Assembly: GCF_030285925.1 (NCBI RefSeq)
Contig: NZ_CP127251.1
Location: forward strand, 930,001-994,000
DNA length: 64,000 nucleotides
Direction of reading: 5' to 3'
DNA from: Devosia sp. YIM 151766
GTDB lineage: Bacteria > Pseudomonadota > Alphaproteobacteria > Rhizobiales > Devosiaceae
In this document: one piece after another, positions 27,773 to 37,454 of the stretch
Layout: every line of letters begins with the position of its first letter
Position numbering within the stretch: the first letter of the stretch is position 1
Notes under the pieces: model-generated
The model's input: only the letters and a program-made list of their open reading frames with translations
Told to the model about the DNA's origin: nothing
Databases searched by the model: none
Translations under genes and position numbers: made by a program

Positions 27773-28142
27773 GGGTCCCTCGTCGTCTCCACCCACAAGA
27801 AGTCACCCACGCCACCCTGTCAACGCCATCGCCCGGACGTGGTGAAGGCTTTCATGAGTGCCGGGCCGCTTCCCCCGAGGGCAATGGTTCAGGTGGGCGC
27901 GCCCAATTTTCCCGTAGACCTCATCTCTGTCACAGGCCTCATCCTGAGCCTGTCGAAGGACGAGGTCGGTAACACCGCGGCCGCGACCTCGTGGTTCGAC
28001 AAGCTCACCATGAGGTCTATGGGGCGCTTGACAGAGGGGAACGCAATAGCGGGCATTTCGCGTTCCGGCTCAGATGCGGCAGCTCTCTTGAGGGGAGGAG
28101 CCGAGAGCGGTGCTGCGGCCGTCCGACATCGGCAGTCTCCCC
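27773..28142. other. DUF4344-uup gap (370 bp)
   Basis: No gene is supported. About 110 bp (27,913-28,021) are taken by a double type D repeat. The remainder, nearer 27,773, should hold the promoter of the DUF4344 gene; no clear consensus is seen. Confidence 0.5.
27913..28021. repeat. Double type D dispersed repeat
   Basis: Two type D units in opposite orientation: GACCTCAT...CCTGAGCCTGTCGAAG...GAGGTC followed by GACCTCGTGGTTCGACAAG...GAGGTC. Together they make a long imperfect inverted repeat able to form a cruciform or strong RNA hairpin downstream of the ABC-F gene (which ends at 28,143). Confidence 0.8.
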
Positions 28143-30017
28143 CTAAACCCGCTCCGCTTCCTCCAGCTCCGCGCTCAGCGCCAGCCATTTCTCCTCGATG
28201 CTCTCCAGATCGGTGCTGAACCGCGCCTTGTCCTTGCCCAGCGCGATCATCCGGTCCGCCGGTCCGCCATAAACCTTGGGATCGGCCAATTGCGCCTCAA
28301 TCTTGTCGATCTCGGTGCGCAGGCGTCCCATCTTGTTCTCGGCCTCGTTGATGGCCTTCTTCAGCGGCGCCAGTTCGGCCCGCCGCGCCGCCGCTTCCTG
28401 CTTGGAGGCCTTGGACGCCTTGCGCGAGCCGGAGCCTCCGCCGCCGCTCTTGTCCTTGGCCGAGGTGATGCTGCGCTGGTAGCTGTCGAGGTCTTCGTCC
28501 AGCTCGCGGATCGTGCCGTCCTCGGCGATCCACAGCGTGTCGCAGGTCGCCTCGATCAGGTGCCGGTCATGGCTGATGATCAGCACCGCGCCCTGGTAAT
28601 CGTTGAGCGCGAAGACCAGCGCATCGCGGCTGTCGATGTCGAGATGGTTGGTCGGCTCGTCGAGGATCATCATCGATGGCCCCGAAAAGGTGATCAGACC
28701 CATCAGGAGCCGCGCCCGCTCGCCGCCGCTGAGATTCTTGGCCTTGGTATCCATGCGGCTGGTGGTCAGCCCCATCTGCGCCAGCCGGCTGCGCCGCCTG
28801 GCTTCGTTGTCCAGCGGCATCAGCGGCGTCACATGCTCCAATGGCGTTTCCTCGGGCCGGAGCTTGTCCATCTGGTGCTGGGCGAAATGCGCGATATCCA
28901 GCTTCTTGTTGATCCGCATCTGCCCGTCGATCGCCGGCAAGTCGCCGGCCAGCAGCTTGGCGAAGGTCGACTTGCCATTGCCGTTGACGCCGATCAGCGC
29001 GATGCGCGCATCCGGGTCGATGCGCTGGGTGATTTGGCGCAGGATCACCTTGTCGCCATAGCCGGTGGACACGCCGTCCAGCGTGATCATCGGCGTCGGC
29101 AGGTCCACCTTGGGCTGCTGGAACTGGAATGGCGCGGCGTGCTCGTCGAACATCGCCTCGGGCGGCTTGAGCTTTTCGATCATCTTGACCCGCGCCTGCG
29201 CCTGCTTGGCCTTGGTCGCCTTGGCCTTGAAGCGGTCGACGAATTTTTGCAGATGCGCGATCTGGTCCAGCGTCTTCTCGCGGCTCTTGTTGTTGAGCTC
29301 CATCTGCATGCGGCGCGTCTGCTCGAACGTGTCGTAATTGCCCTTGTAATAGGTCAGTTTCCGATGTTCGAGATGCACGATGGAATTGACCGCCTTGTTG
29401 AGCAGGTCACGGTCGTGGCTGATCAGGAATACCGTATAGGGATAGGTGGCGAGATATTTTTCCAGCCACAGCGTACCTTCGAGATCGAGATAATTGGTCG
29501 GCTCGTCCAGCAGCAGCAGGTCCGGCTGGCTGAACAGCACGGCGGCCAGCGCCACCCGCATGCGCCATCCGCCCGACAGCTCCCGCGTCGGCGCATTCTG
29601 CCGCTCCTGCTCGAAGCCCAGCCCTTTCAGGATCGAGGAGGCCCGCGCCTCGGCGGTATGCGCGTCGATATCGGCCAGCCGCGTATAGATTTCCCCGATC
29701 CGGTCGGGATCGGTCGCCGTCTCCGCTTCCAGCATCAGCGCCGAGCGCTCCTTGTCGGCGGCCAGCACCACCTCCAATACGCTTTCCTCGCCGGCCGGCG
29801 CTTCCTGCGCCACCGCCCCGATCCGTGCCCTTCTATTGACCTCGGTGGAGCCCGCATCCGGCCCGATATGGCCCTGGATCAGATGAAACAACGTGGTCTT
29901 GCCGGTGCCGTTCTTGCCGACGAAACCGGCCTTGGCCCCATCCGGCAGCACCAGATTGGCATCTTCCAGCAGCACACGGCCCTGAATGCGATAGGTAAGA
30001 TTATTGATACTCAGCAT
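28143..30017 (-). CDS. ABC-F family ATP-binding protein (Uup/EttA-like)
   Basis: Soluble protein of 624 residues with two ATPase domains and no membrane segments. Walker A motifs are GKNGTGKTT (about residue 36) and GVNGNGKST (about 344). Signature motifs are LSGGWRMRVALA and LSGGERARLLMG, and a charged linker of about 80 residues joins the domains. The C-terminal 90 residues are a Lys/Glu-rich coiled coil, the type seen in Uup. ABC-F proteins act on the ribosome in translation control or antibiotic protection. Which subtype this is cannot be fixed without a tree. Confidence 0.92.
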   Translation of the reverse strand: MLSINNLTYRIQGRVLLEDANLVLPDGAKAGFVGKNGTGKTTLFHLIQGHIGPDAGSTEVNRRARIGAVAQEAPAGEESVLEVVLAADKERSALMLEAETATDPDRIGEIYTRLADIDAHTAEARASSILKGLGFEQERQNAPTRELSGGWRMRVALAAVLFSQPDLLLLDEPTNYLDLEGTLWLEKYLATYPYTVFLISHDRDLLNKAVNSIVHLEHRKLTYYKGNYDTFEQTRRMQMELNNKSREKTLDQIAHLQKFVDRFKAKATKAKQAQARVKMIEKLKPPEAMFDEHAAPFQFQQPKVDLPTPMITLDGVSTGYGDKVILRQITQRIDPDARIALIGVNGNGKSTFAKLLAGDLPAIDGQMRINKKLDIAHFAQHQMDKLRPEETPLEHVTPLMPLDNEARRRSRLAQMGLTTSRMDTKAKNLSGGERARLLMGLITFSGPSMMILDEPTNHLDIDSRDALVFALNDYQGAVLIISHDRHLIEATCDTLWIAEDGTIRELDEDLDSYQRSITSAKDKSGGGGSGSRKASKASKQEAAARRAELAPLKKAINEAENKMGRLRTEIDKIEAQLADPKVYGGPADRMIALGKDKARFSTDLESIEEKWLALSAELEEAERV

Positions 30018-30247
30018 GTCAATCGATCGATCCGCAAGGCGTCACATCCCGCGCACGCCGCTGGGGCAGGGGACGCATGAAAATTCCTGTCGCTGGAATT
30101 AGGGACTCGCCGCCGATATGGCAACCGGCTTGCGGCGCCATGCCGCCGCCAGCGTTCCACGTTACCCGCCCTCTCCCGTCTTGCGCCCTCCACGCACTCC
30201 CGTTAAAAGGCCCCACCTTTCCCACGTAAATGCAGGACATGACCGCC

Positions 30248-30670
30248 ATGGCGATCGAACGCACCTTCTCCATTATCAAGCCCGATGCCGTCCGCCGTAA
30301 CCTGATCGGCCAGATCATCGCCAAATTCGAAGAGAACGGCCTGCGCCCGATCGCCCTCAAGAAGATCCACATGACCCGCGAACAGGCCGAAGGCTTCTAC
30401 GCGGTCCACAAGGAGCGCCCCTTTTTCGGTGAGTTGGTCGAGCAGATGATCGCGTCCCCGGTCGTGGTCCAGGTGCTGGAAGGCGAAGGCGCCATCCTCA
30501 AGAACCGTGAGATCATGGGCGCCACCAATCCGGAAAACGCCGCCGAAGGCACGATCCGCAAGCTTTTCGCCCTTTCGGTCGGCGAAAATTCCGTCCACGG
30601 CTCCGACGCCCCGGAAACCGCTGCCGAGGAAATCAAGTTCTTCTTCACCGATGACGAACTCGTCGGGTGA
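30248..30670 (+). CDS. ndk: Nucleoside diphosphate kinase
   Basis: Balances nucleoside triphosphate pools by phosphate transfer through a phosphohistidine. The 140-residue protein has the catalytic His117 in [10 protein letters not shown] and the N-terminal [12 protein letters not shown]. The ATG at 30,248 was chosen over one at 30,230 because it gives the family start. It is divergent from the ABC-F gene; a strong terminator lies about 110 bp downstream. Confidence 0.97.
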   Translation: MAIERTFSIIKPDAVRRNLIGQIIAKFEENGLRPIALKKIHMTREQAEGFYAVHKERPFFGELVEQMIASPVVVQVLEGEGAILKNREIMGATNPENAAEGTIRKLFALSVGENSVHGSDAPETAAEEIKFFFTDDELVG

Positions 30671-30678
30671 GTTCCGAC

Positions 30679-30808
30679 GGCTGGCATAGCCAGCCGGCAA
30701 ATTGCTCCGGTGGAGCAATTTGAGGGACGAACGCCCTGAGCCTTGCGACGGGCCGGGACGATCCTTCCGCCACCCAATATCAGGCCGCCCAGCCGGGGCG
30801 GCCTTTTT
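30679..30808 (+). terminator. Hairpin series and terminator after ndk
   Basis: Three hairpins follow ndk: GGCTGGC/GCCAGCC at 30,679-30,695; a perfect 11-bp stem CAAATTGCTCC/GGAGCAATTTG at 30,698-30,722 with a 3-nt loop; and AGGCCGCCC/GGGCGGCCT at 30,782-30,804 followed by TTTTT. The last is a standard Rho-independent terminator. The first two lack T runs. Confidence 0.8.
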
Positions 30809-30842
30809 GCTTGCTTGTGCTACAGAACGCCAAACACCACCG

Positions 30843-30922
30843 GATCATTCCCGCGAAATCGGGAACCTCTATTTGCGATACCGTCTTGTACAACCGGGAT
30901 TCCCGCTTTCGCGGGAATGACA
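30843..30922. repeat. Type B repeat variant between ndk and the helicase gene
   Basis: Inverted halves ATCATTCCCGCGAA and TTTCGCGGGAATGACAC, plus inner CGGGAACC and CCGGGATTCCCG, enclose about 25 bp of unrelated sequence. It is a diverged copy of the type B element seen at 3,792, 4,105, 9,731 and 23,208. Confidence 0.8.
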
Positions 30923-30964
30923 CCGCGTTGAATTGCGCTTGAGGCGCAACACCGAAAGCTGCCC

Positions 30965-32851
<1,887 letters not shown>

Positions 32852-32871
32852 CCCGAATAAAGGCTGTCAGA

Positions 32872-34083
32872 TCAGGCGCTTGCCGCCTGCAACCCGCCCA
32901 GCCGGCGCCAATTGCCGCCGGCCATGATGGCGGCGCCGAGCACCGATACGCCGGCACCCACTGCCAGCGCAAAACGATAGTCGCCACTGGTAGTTAGCAG
33001 CCCGAAGGCGGTGGCGCCGAGCAGGTTGGCGGCAATCGCCACCACATCCATCAGCGAGGTCGAAAGCCCCACCCGCCCCTTGATGGCGTCCTGCACATAG
33101 GAAATATTGACGCTCATCAGCGCCGCCGTGCCGAGGCCATTGAGGATCAGCAGCCAGTAGAACGCGCTCATGCTGGTCAGGATGCTGGTCAGGCCGATGA
33201 ATGCTGCCATGACCAGCCCGGCGGCGGCCAGCAATGTCTCCTTGCTCAGCCGCGTCGTCAGATAGGCGAGAAGCAGCATGCAGGGCGCCTCCACCGCCGC
33301 CGTGATCCCCGCATAATAGCCGATATCGGCGACCGTCCCGCCGAGATCGGTGACAATGAACAGAGGCACGGTAAAGGTGAGAATGCGCATCGCCGCCGTC
33401 ATCACCACCAGCCCCAGCAGCCCCGCCAGCGTGCCCAGGGGCAGCGCGAAGCTCGACAACAGCGAAGCCCCCTCGGCTCGCACCGGCGCCGGCATCTGCG
33501 CCGCCGTTGCCTTGTCGGCCATCAGCAGCGCGAAAATACCGCCGATGGCGGCATAGCTCAGCGATGAGACGAGATAGACGTTGAAAATGCTGAACTCCGC
33601 CGCCACCCACCCGGCCAGGGGCGGCACCACGATCCAGGCAATCGTGAACACCGTCCGCAGTGCCGTCACCATGAAATCGGCGCGCTCCGGCATATGCTTG
33701 AGGTAATAGACCCGCACATAGCCAAAGCACTGCGAATAGCAGGCGCCGGCAATCGGCATGACCAATGCCATGGCGAGCGCGAAGCTCCACTGGTCGGGCC
33801 AAGCATAGATCATTCCATGGGCAACAATGCCGGCCATGGCCGTGACCAGGACCAGCAGGCGCCGGTCCGGCAATTTGTCGGAAATAAAGCCCAGGGACAG
33901 TGATACCAGGGTGCCCAAAACTGACCCCGCCGCCATGACGCTGGCGAACCAGCCCGGCGACATGCCCAGCGTTTCCACGCCCACCACCGAAGCGTAAGGC
34001 ATGGTGGCGGCATAGGTGACGCCCGAGAAGAACATGTTGGCGCCCAGCAGGGCCGTAACGGGCAGGCGCTTCGGCGCGGTCAT
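32872..34083 (-). CDS. MFS transporter (sugar-efflux-like)
   Basis: Protein of 403 residues with 12 predicted membrane helices and the MFS loop motif GFISDKLPDRR between helices 2 and 3. The general pattern resembles SetA/SotB-type sugar or drug efflux proteins, but specificity cannot be assigned. It converges with the helicase gene (20-bp gap) and is followed upstream by the MarR regulator on the same strand with a 57-bp gap, so the two may be co-transcribed. Confidence 0.85.
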   Translation of the reverse strand: MTAPKRLPVTALLGANMFFSGVTYAATMPYASVVGVETLGMSPGWFASVMAAGSVLGTLVSLSLGFISDKLPDRRLLVLVTAMAGIVAHGMIYAWPDQWSFALAMALVMPIAGACYSQCFGYVRVYYLKHMPERADFMVTALRTVFTIAWIVVPPLAGWVAAEFSIFNVYLVSSLSYAAIGGIFALLMADKATAAQMPAPVRAEGASLLSSFALPLGTLAGLLGLVVMTAAMRILTFTVPLFIVTDLGGTVADIGYYAGITAAVEAPCMLLLAYLTTRLSKETLLAAAGLVMAAFIGLTSILTSMSAFYWLLILNGLGTAALMSVNISYVQDAIKGRVGLSTSLMDVVAIAANLLGATAFGLLTTSGDYRFALAVGAGVSVLGAAIMAGGNWRRLGGLQAASA

Positions 34084-34140
34084 GGGAACATCCTCCCCAG
34101 GTGGCGGGGAGGGCTAGCGCGCCGGCGGCATTCTGTCCAT

Positions 34141-34752
34141 TTAAATCGTTTCGGGTACCGCTTCCGCCGTGCCGATGCTGCGCGCCAGCGTGGCGATCCC
34201 GGCGGCATGCTTTTCCGTCGCCGGGTCGATGCTGTCCATCCAATTGCCGAAGCGCTTGAGCAGGGGCACGAAAGCTGCCAATTCCGCCGGCTCCCATTCA
34301 CCCAGGAAGTCGCCCATGATCAGGAATTTATAGGCGCGCACCGCGTCGACCACCGATTGGCCGCGCTCGGTCAGTTCGATGATGGTGCGGCGCGCATCCG
34401 CCTGGCTGACCGCCCGGCGCGCAAAACCCTGCTCCACCATTTCGCTTACCAGCCGGCTGGCCCGCGACGGATCGATATTGAGGCGCTCGGCCACAGTGGC
34501 GACCATGATTTCGCCGCCCGCCTCGCCGAATTCCGGGGCGGGGCCCTCGATCGCATAGAGGACATCGAGCTGCGCCAGGTCGAGCCCCACCTTGAGATCG
34601 ACCAGCGCGCGCGTGCCCAATTCGCGCTTCATGGCACGCCGCCGCCACTTCTGCATCAAGGCGTCGATATTCATCACCGCCTCGATGGTCTGGTTATTTA
34701 TCCCGGCCTCGCGCAGCAGGGCACTCAGTTCGGTCTTGTCGCCCAATAGCAT
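34141..34752 (-). CDS. MarR family transcriptional regulator
   Basis: Winged-helix regulator of about 203 residues. The DNA-binding segment is MVATVAERLNIDPSRASRLVSEMVEQGFARRAVSQADARRTIIELTERGQ, with the MarR wing. The start at 34,752 is preferred; a 34,785 start adds 11 residues (with two cysteines) and would overlap the palindromic operator. It is divergent from a DHA2-type efflux gene and upstream of another MFS gene, the usual setting for a MarR repressor of drug efflux. Confidence 0.88.
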   Translation of the reverse strand: MLLGDKTELSALLREAGINNQTIEAVMNIDALMQKWRRRAMKRELGTRALVDLKVGLDLAQLDVLYAIEGPAPEFGEAGGEIMVATVAERLNIDPSRASRLVSEMVEQGFARRAVSQADARRTIIELTERGQSVVDAVRAYKFLIMGDFLGEWEPAELAAFVPLLKRFGNWMDSIDPATEKHAAGIATLARSIGTAEAVPETI

Positions 34753-34781
34753 GGCAGCCTCGCAATTTTCACATGCTTCCG

Positions 34782-34810
34782 GCAATTACGTGCTATTGAC
34801 ATGTAATTGC
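34782..34810. promoter_or_regulatory. Palindromic operator between MarR gene and DHA2 efflux gene
   Basis: Perfect 8-bp inverted repeat GCAATTAC (34,782-34,789) and GTAATTGC (34,803-34,810) with a 13-bp spacer. A plus-strand TTGACA lies inside the spacer end (34,796-34,801), so a bound repressor would cover a promoter -35 element of the efflux gene. The site also lies 30 bp upstream of the MarR start, consistent with autoregulation. Confidence 0.6.
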
Positions 34811-34892
34811 ATGAAGCACACATATGCGCGAATAATTTGTTTCGCAAGGGTCGGCGCCAATGCCGGCCATTTGGTTTTCAAGGATTGCCTTA

Positions 34893-36470
34893 ATGTCTGA
34901 ACCCGTTCAACCGGCCGAAGCGCCGCAGGGCCAGTCTGTAAAGCTGGTCATCGGCGCTGTCGCCGTCACGCTGCTATTGGCTTCGGTCGGTCAGACCATC
35001 GTATCCACCGCGCTGCCCACCATTGTCGGCCAGCTCGGCGGTCTCGATCACCTGACCTGGGTGGTTATCGCCTATCTGTTGAGCTCCACCGTGGTTGCCC
35101 CGATTTATGGCAAGCTTGGCGACCTTTACGGCCGCAAGATCGTGTTGCAGGCGGCAATTCTCATCTTTCTCGTCGGCGCCATGCTGTCCGCCATGGCCAC
35201 GTCCATGACCTTCCTCATCATCGCCCGGGCCATCCAGGGGCTTGGTGGCGGCGGCCTGATGGTGGTGGCCATGACCGTGGTGGCCGACATCATTCCCCCA
35301 CGCCAGCGCGGCAAGATACAGGGTCTGTTCGGCGCCATATTCGGCGTTGCCACCATTGTCGGGCCGCTGGCCGGCGGCTTCATCGTCGAACATCTGTCCT
35401 GGCAGTGGATTTTTCTCATCAACCTGCCGCTGGGCGTTCTGGCGCTCGTCGTTATCGCCTTTGCCCTGAAGCCGCGCGGCGAACGGGTCAAGCACAGCAT
35501 CGATTATGCCGGTTTCGTCCTGCTTTCCGGCGGCCTCACCGCCTTCGTGCTCGCCACCTCGCTGGGCGGCAATACCTGGCCCTGGTTCTCGGTGCAGATC
35601 ATCGGTCTGGTGGTCTTCGCAATTGCCGCGCTCGCCGCCTTCCTCTGGGTCGAGGCCCGCGCCCCCGAGCCGGTCCTGCCGCTGGCGCTGTTCCGCAACA
35701 ATACTTTCGCGGTCACCGGCGCAATCGGTTTTCTGGTCGGCATGGCCATGTTCGGTTCCATCACCTTCCTGCCCATGTATCTGCAATTGGCCAAGGGCAT
35801 CTCTCCCACCGACTCGGCCTTGCAATTGCTGCCCATGATGCTCGGCCTGATCGGCGCCTCGATGGCCGCCGGCTTCCTGATGACCCGCACCGGCCGGTAT
35901 AAGAACTTGCCGATCTTCGCCACCTTCATGCTGATCATCGGCATGCTGCTGCTCGCCAATATGCAGCTCGACACCCCCTCGTGGCAGGTCGGGCTCTATA
36001 TGTTCCTGGTTGGCGTAGGCATCGGTCCGGTCAACAGCGTCAGCGTCACCGCCACGCAGAACGCCGTCGACCGCAGCCTGGTGGGCGTCGCCACCGCCGG
36101 CGCAACCTTGTTTCGGCAGATCGGGGGCTCCATCGGCGTCTCGGTCTTCGGCGCCATCTTCTCCAGCGGCCTCGCCTCGCGCCTCGGCTCCATCATGCCG
36201 GAAGGCGGCGGCAGCAGCAGCTTCAACGCTCAGGCCGTCGCAGCCATGCCCGAACCCGTGCGCAACATGGTTCTGGAAGCCTTTGCCAGCGCCTTGCATC
36301 CCGTCTTCTACACGGCGGCGGGCGCGGCTGTCCTTGCCTTCGCCCTTTCCTTCCTGCTGGAGGAGCGGCCCCTTGCCACCACGCTGCGCCAGGAGCCGGA
36401 GGCCGAATTCGAGGCCGGCGAAGATGCCGCCGCCGCCGCAGTCGGCGCCCCTATCGTTTCGACGCGCTAG
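34893..36470 (+). CDS. DHA2 family (EmrB/QacA) MFS multidrug transporter
   Basis: Protein of 525 residues with about 14 membrane helices and motifs of the drug:H+ antiporter-2 group: STALPTIVGQLGG, the GKLGDLYGRK loop, QGLGGGGLMVVAMTVVADIIPPRQRGKIQG, and GPLAGGFIVEHLSWQWIFLINLPLG. It exports lipophilic compounds by proton exchange; its substrate is unknown. The ATG at 34,893 is preferred over 34,860. Probably repressed by the divergent MarR protein. Confidence 0.92.
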   Translation: MSEPVQPAEAPQGQSVKLVIGAVAVTLLLASVGQTIVSTALPTIVGQLGGLDHLTWVVIAYLLSSTVVAPIYGKLGDLYGRKIVLQAAILIFLVGAMLSAMATSMTFLIIARAIQGLGGGGLMVVAMTVVADIIPPRQRGKIQGLFGAIFGVATIVGPLAGGFIVEHLSWQWIFLINLPLGVLALVVIAFALKPRGERVKHSIDYAGFVLLSGGLTAFVLATSLGGNTWPWFSVQIIGLVVFAIAALAAFLWVEARAPEPVLPLALFRNNTFAVTGAIGFLVGMAMFGSITFLPMYLQLAKGISPTDSALQLLPMMLGLIGASMAAGFLMTRTGRYKNLPIFATFMLIIGMLLLANMQLDTPSWQVGLYMFLVGVGIGPVNSVSVTATQNAVDRSLVGVATAGATLFRQIGGSIGVSVFGAIFSSGLASRLGSIMPEGGGSSSFNAQAVAAMPEPVRNMVLEAFASALHPVFYTAAGAAVLAFALSFLLEERPLATTLRQEPEAEFEAGEDAAAAAVGAPIVSTR

Positions 36471-36486
36471 CCCGGGTAACACCGAA

Positions 36487-36513
36487 CAAGGCCCCCGCCT
36501 TTGCGGGGGTCAC
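36487..36513. repeat. Half type B repeat
   Basis: A single half element, GGCCCCCGCC TTTGCGGGGG TCACC, lies 17 bp after the DHA2 stop; it forms its own small hairpin (CCCCCGC/GCGGGGG) and could serve as a transcription stop. Confidence 0.6.
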
Positions 36514-36737
36514 CCGCCGCAGCGGCCGAAAGAGCAGATTTTTCCGTAACTTGGACGAGGCATCGGATTCAGTTTTTCAAGCGGCTGAATCATTTTCTCA
36601 AGCCCCTCGAGCTCCTGTTTCTTGGCGGTGCCGCAATATGGCGGAAATGTGAATAGCCAAATCGCCGCCAATGCGGCCTTCTTGCGGCATCAGCTCTGCC
36701 GAATTGCGTCACCGGCCTGCATCTGGAGAAAACAACA

Positions 36738-37355
36738 GTGCCTTTGCGTTGGCAGGAAGTGGCTTTGCCACTGTTCACGATCAGCTTTCTCATCATTCTC
36801 AAGCACGTCCCTGTTACCGAGCATCTGCCGCTGGCCCGCGCGGCGGGGGTGGTGGCCTTCGGTTATGCGGCTTTCCTCGCCCTGCGTCTGGTCCAGCCGG
36901 AAGAGGGCATCGTGGTGGAAGGCGGCTGGGCCGAGCTGCGGCCCTCGCTGGTCGAATATTTCGCCTGTTACGGGGCGGCCGCGCTGGCGGCTGTGCTGCT
37001 CTTTGCCGTCATCGTCATGGGCAGCGTAGCGGACAGCACCCAGCTCATCGCCACCTATATCGCGGTGCTGCTTCTTGCCGCCGGATCGGTCGGCATCGGC
37101 ATGGCGGGGCTTTTCACCCATACCCGCTGGGACAATCGCCAAATATGCCATCGTTCGGCCATGGGCCGGCAAACCAGTCTCGACTGGGCGGATGTGCGCG
37201 CCGTGCGGCCCAATTGGCGCGGCATCACCATCCATGGCACCAATGGGCGCATCACCTTCTCGCAATTTCACGGCGGCGCCGCTCAACTGGCCAAACACGC
37301 CGCCACCAGGGCAAAGCGCAACGCGGAATCCGCCACCAGGGCGTTCGCGGCTTAG
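36738..37355 (+). CDS. Uncharacterised four-helix membrane protein with C-terminal soluble domain
   Basis: Protein of 205 residues that I do not recognise. Four membrane helices are predicted at about residues 11-25, 32-52, 72-96 and 102-127. The C-terminal 75 residues are soluble, with a beta-rich stretch (TSLDWADVRAVRPNWRGITI then GRITFSQFHGGAA) reminiscent of bacterial PH-like domains that follow membrane segments. The start is GTG at 36,738. Codon use fits the neighbours and no shadow gene competes, so I think it is real. Confidence 0.65.
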   Translation: MPLRWQEVALPLFTISFLIILKHVPVTEHLPLARAAGVVAFGYAAFLALRLVQPEEGIVVEGGWAELRPSLVEYFACYGAAALAAVLLFAVIVMGSVADSTQLIATYIAVLLLAAGSVGIGMAGLFTHTRWDNRQICHRSAMGRQTSLDWADVRAVRPNWRGITIHGTNGRITFSQFHGGAAQLAKHAATRAKRNAESATRAFAA

Positions 37356-37370
37356 CGCCTTCGCCGCACG

Positions 37371-37404
37371 GACCTCATGGTGAGCCTGTCGAACCATGAG
37401 GTTC
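37371..37404. repeat. Type D dispersed repeat
   Basis: GACCTCATGGTGAGCCTGTC ... GAACCATGAGGTT: an imperfect inverted repeat with ends GACCTCATGG and CCATGAGGTT, matching the copy at 16,338-16,380 nearly base for base. Confidence 0.8.
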
Positions 37405-37454
37405 AGCATCACAATACGATTGCGGCCTTTCCTCGGCTCCTTTAGCCTTTCCGC

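Noticed and set aside
34974..36482. A 502-codon minus-strand open frame opposite the DHA2 transporter
   Set aside because: Hydrophilic mirror image of a membrane-protein gene, rich in Gly/Gln/His/Asp; a typical shadow.
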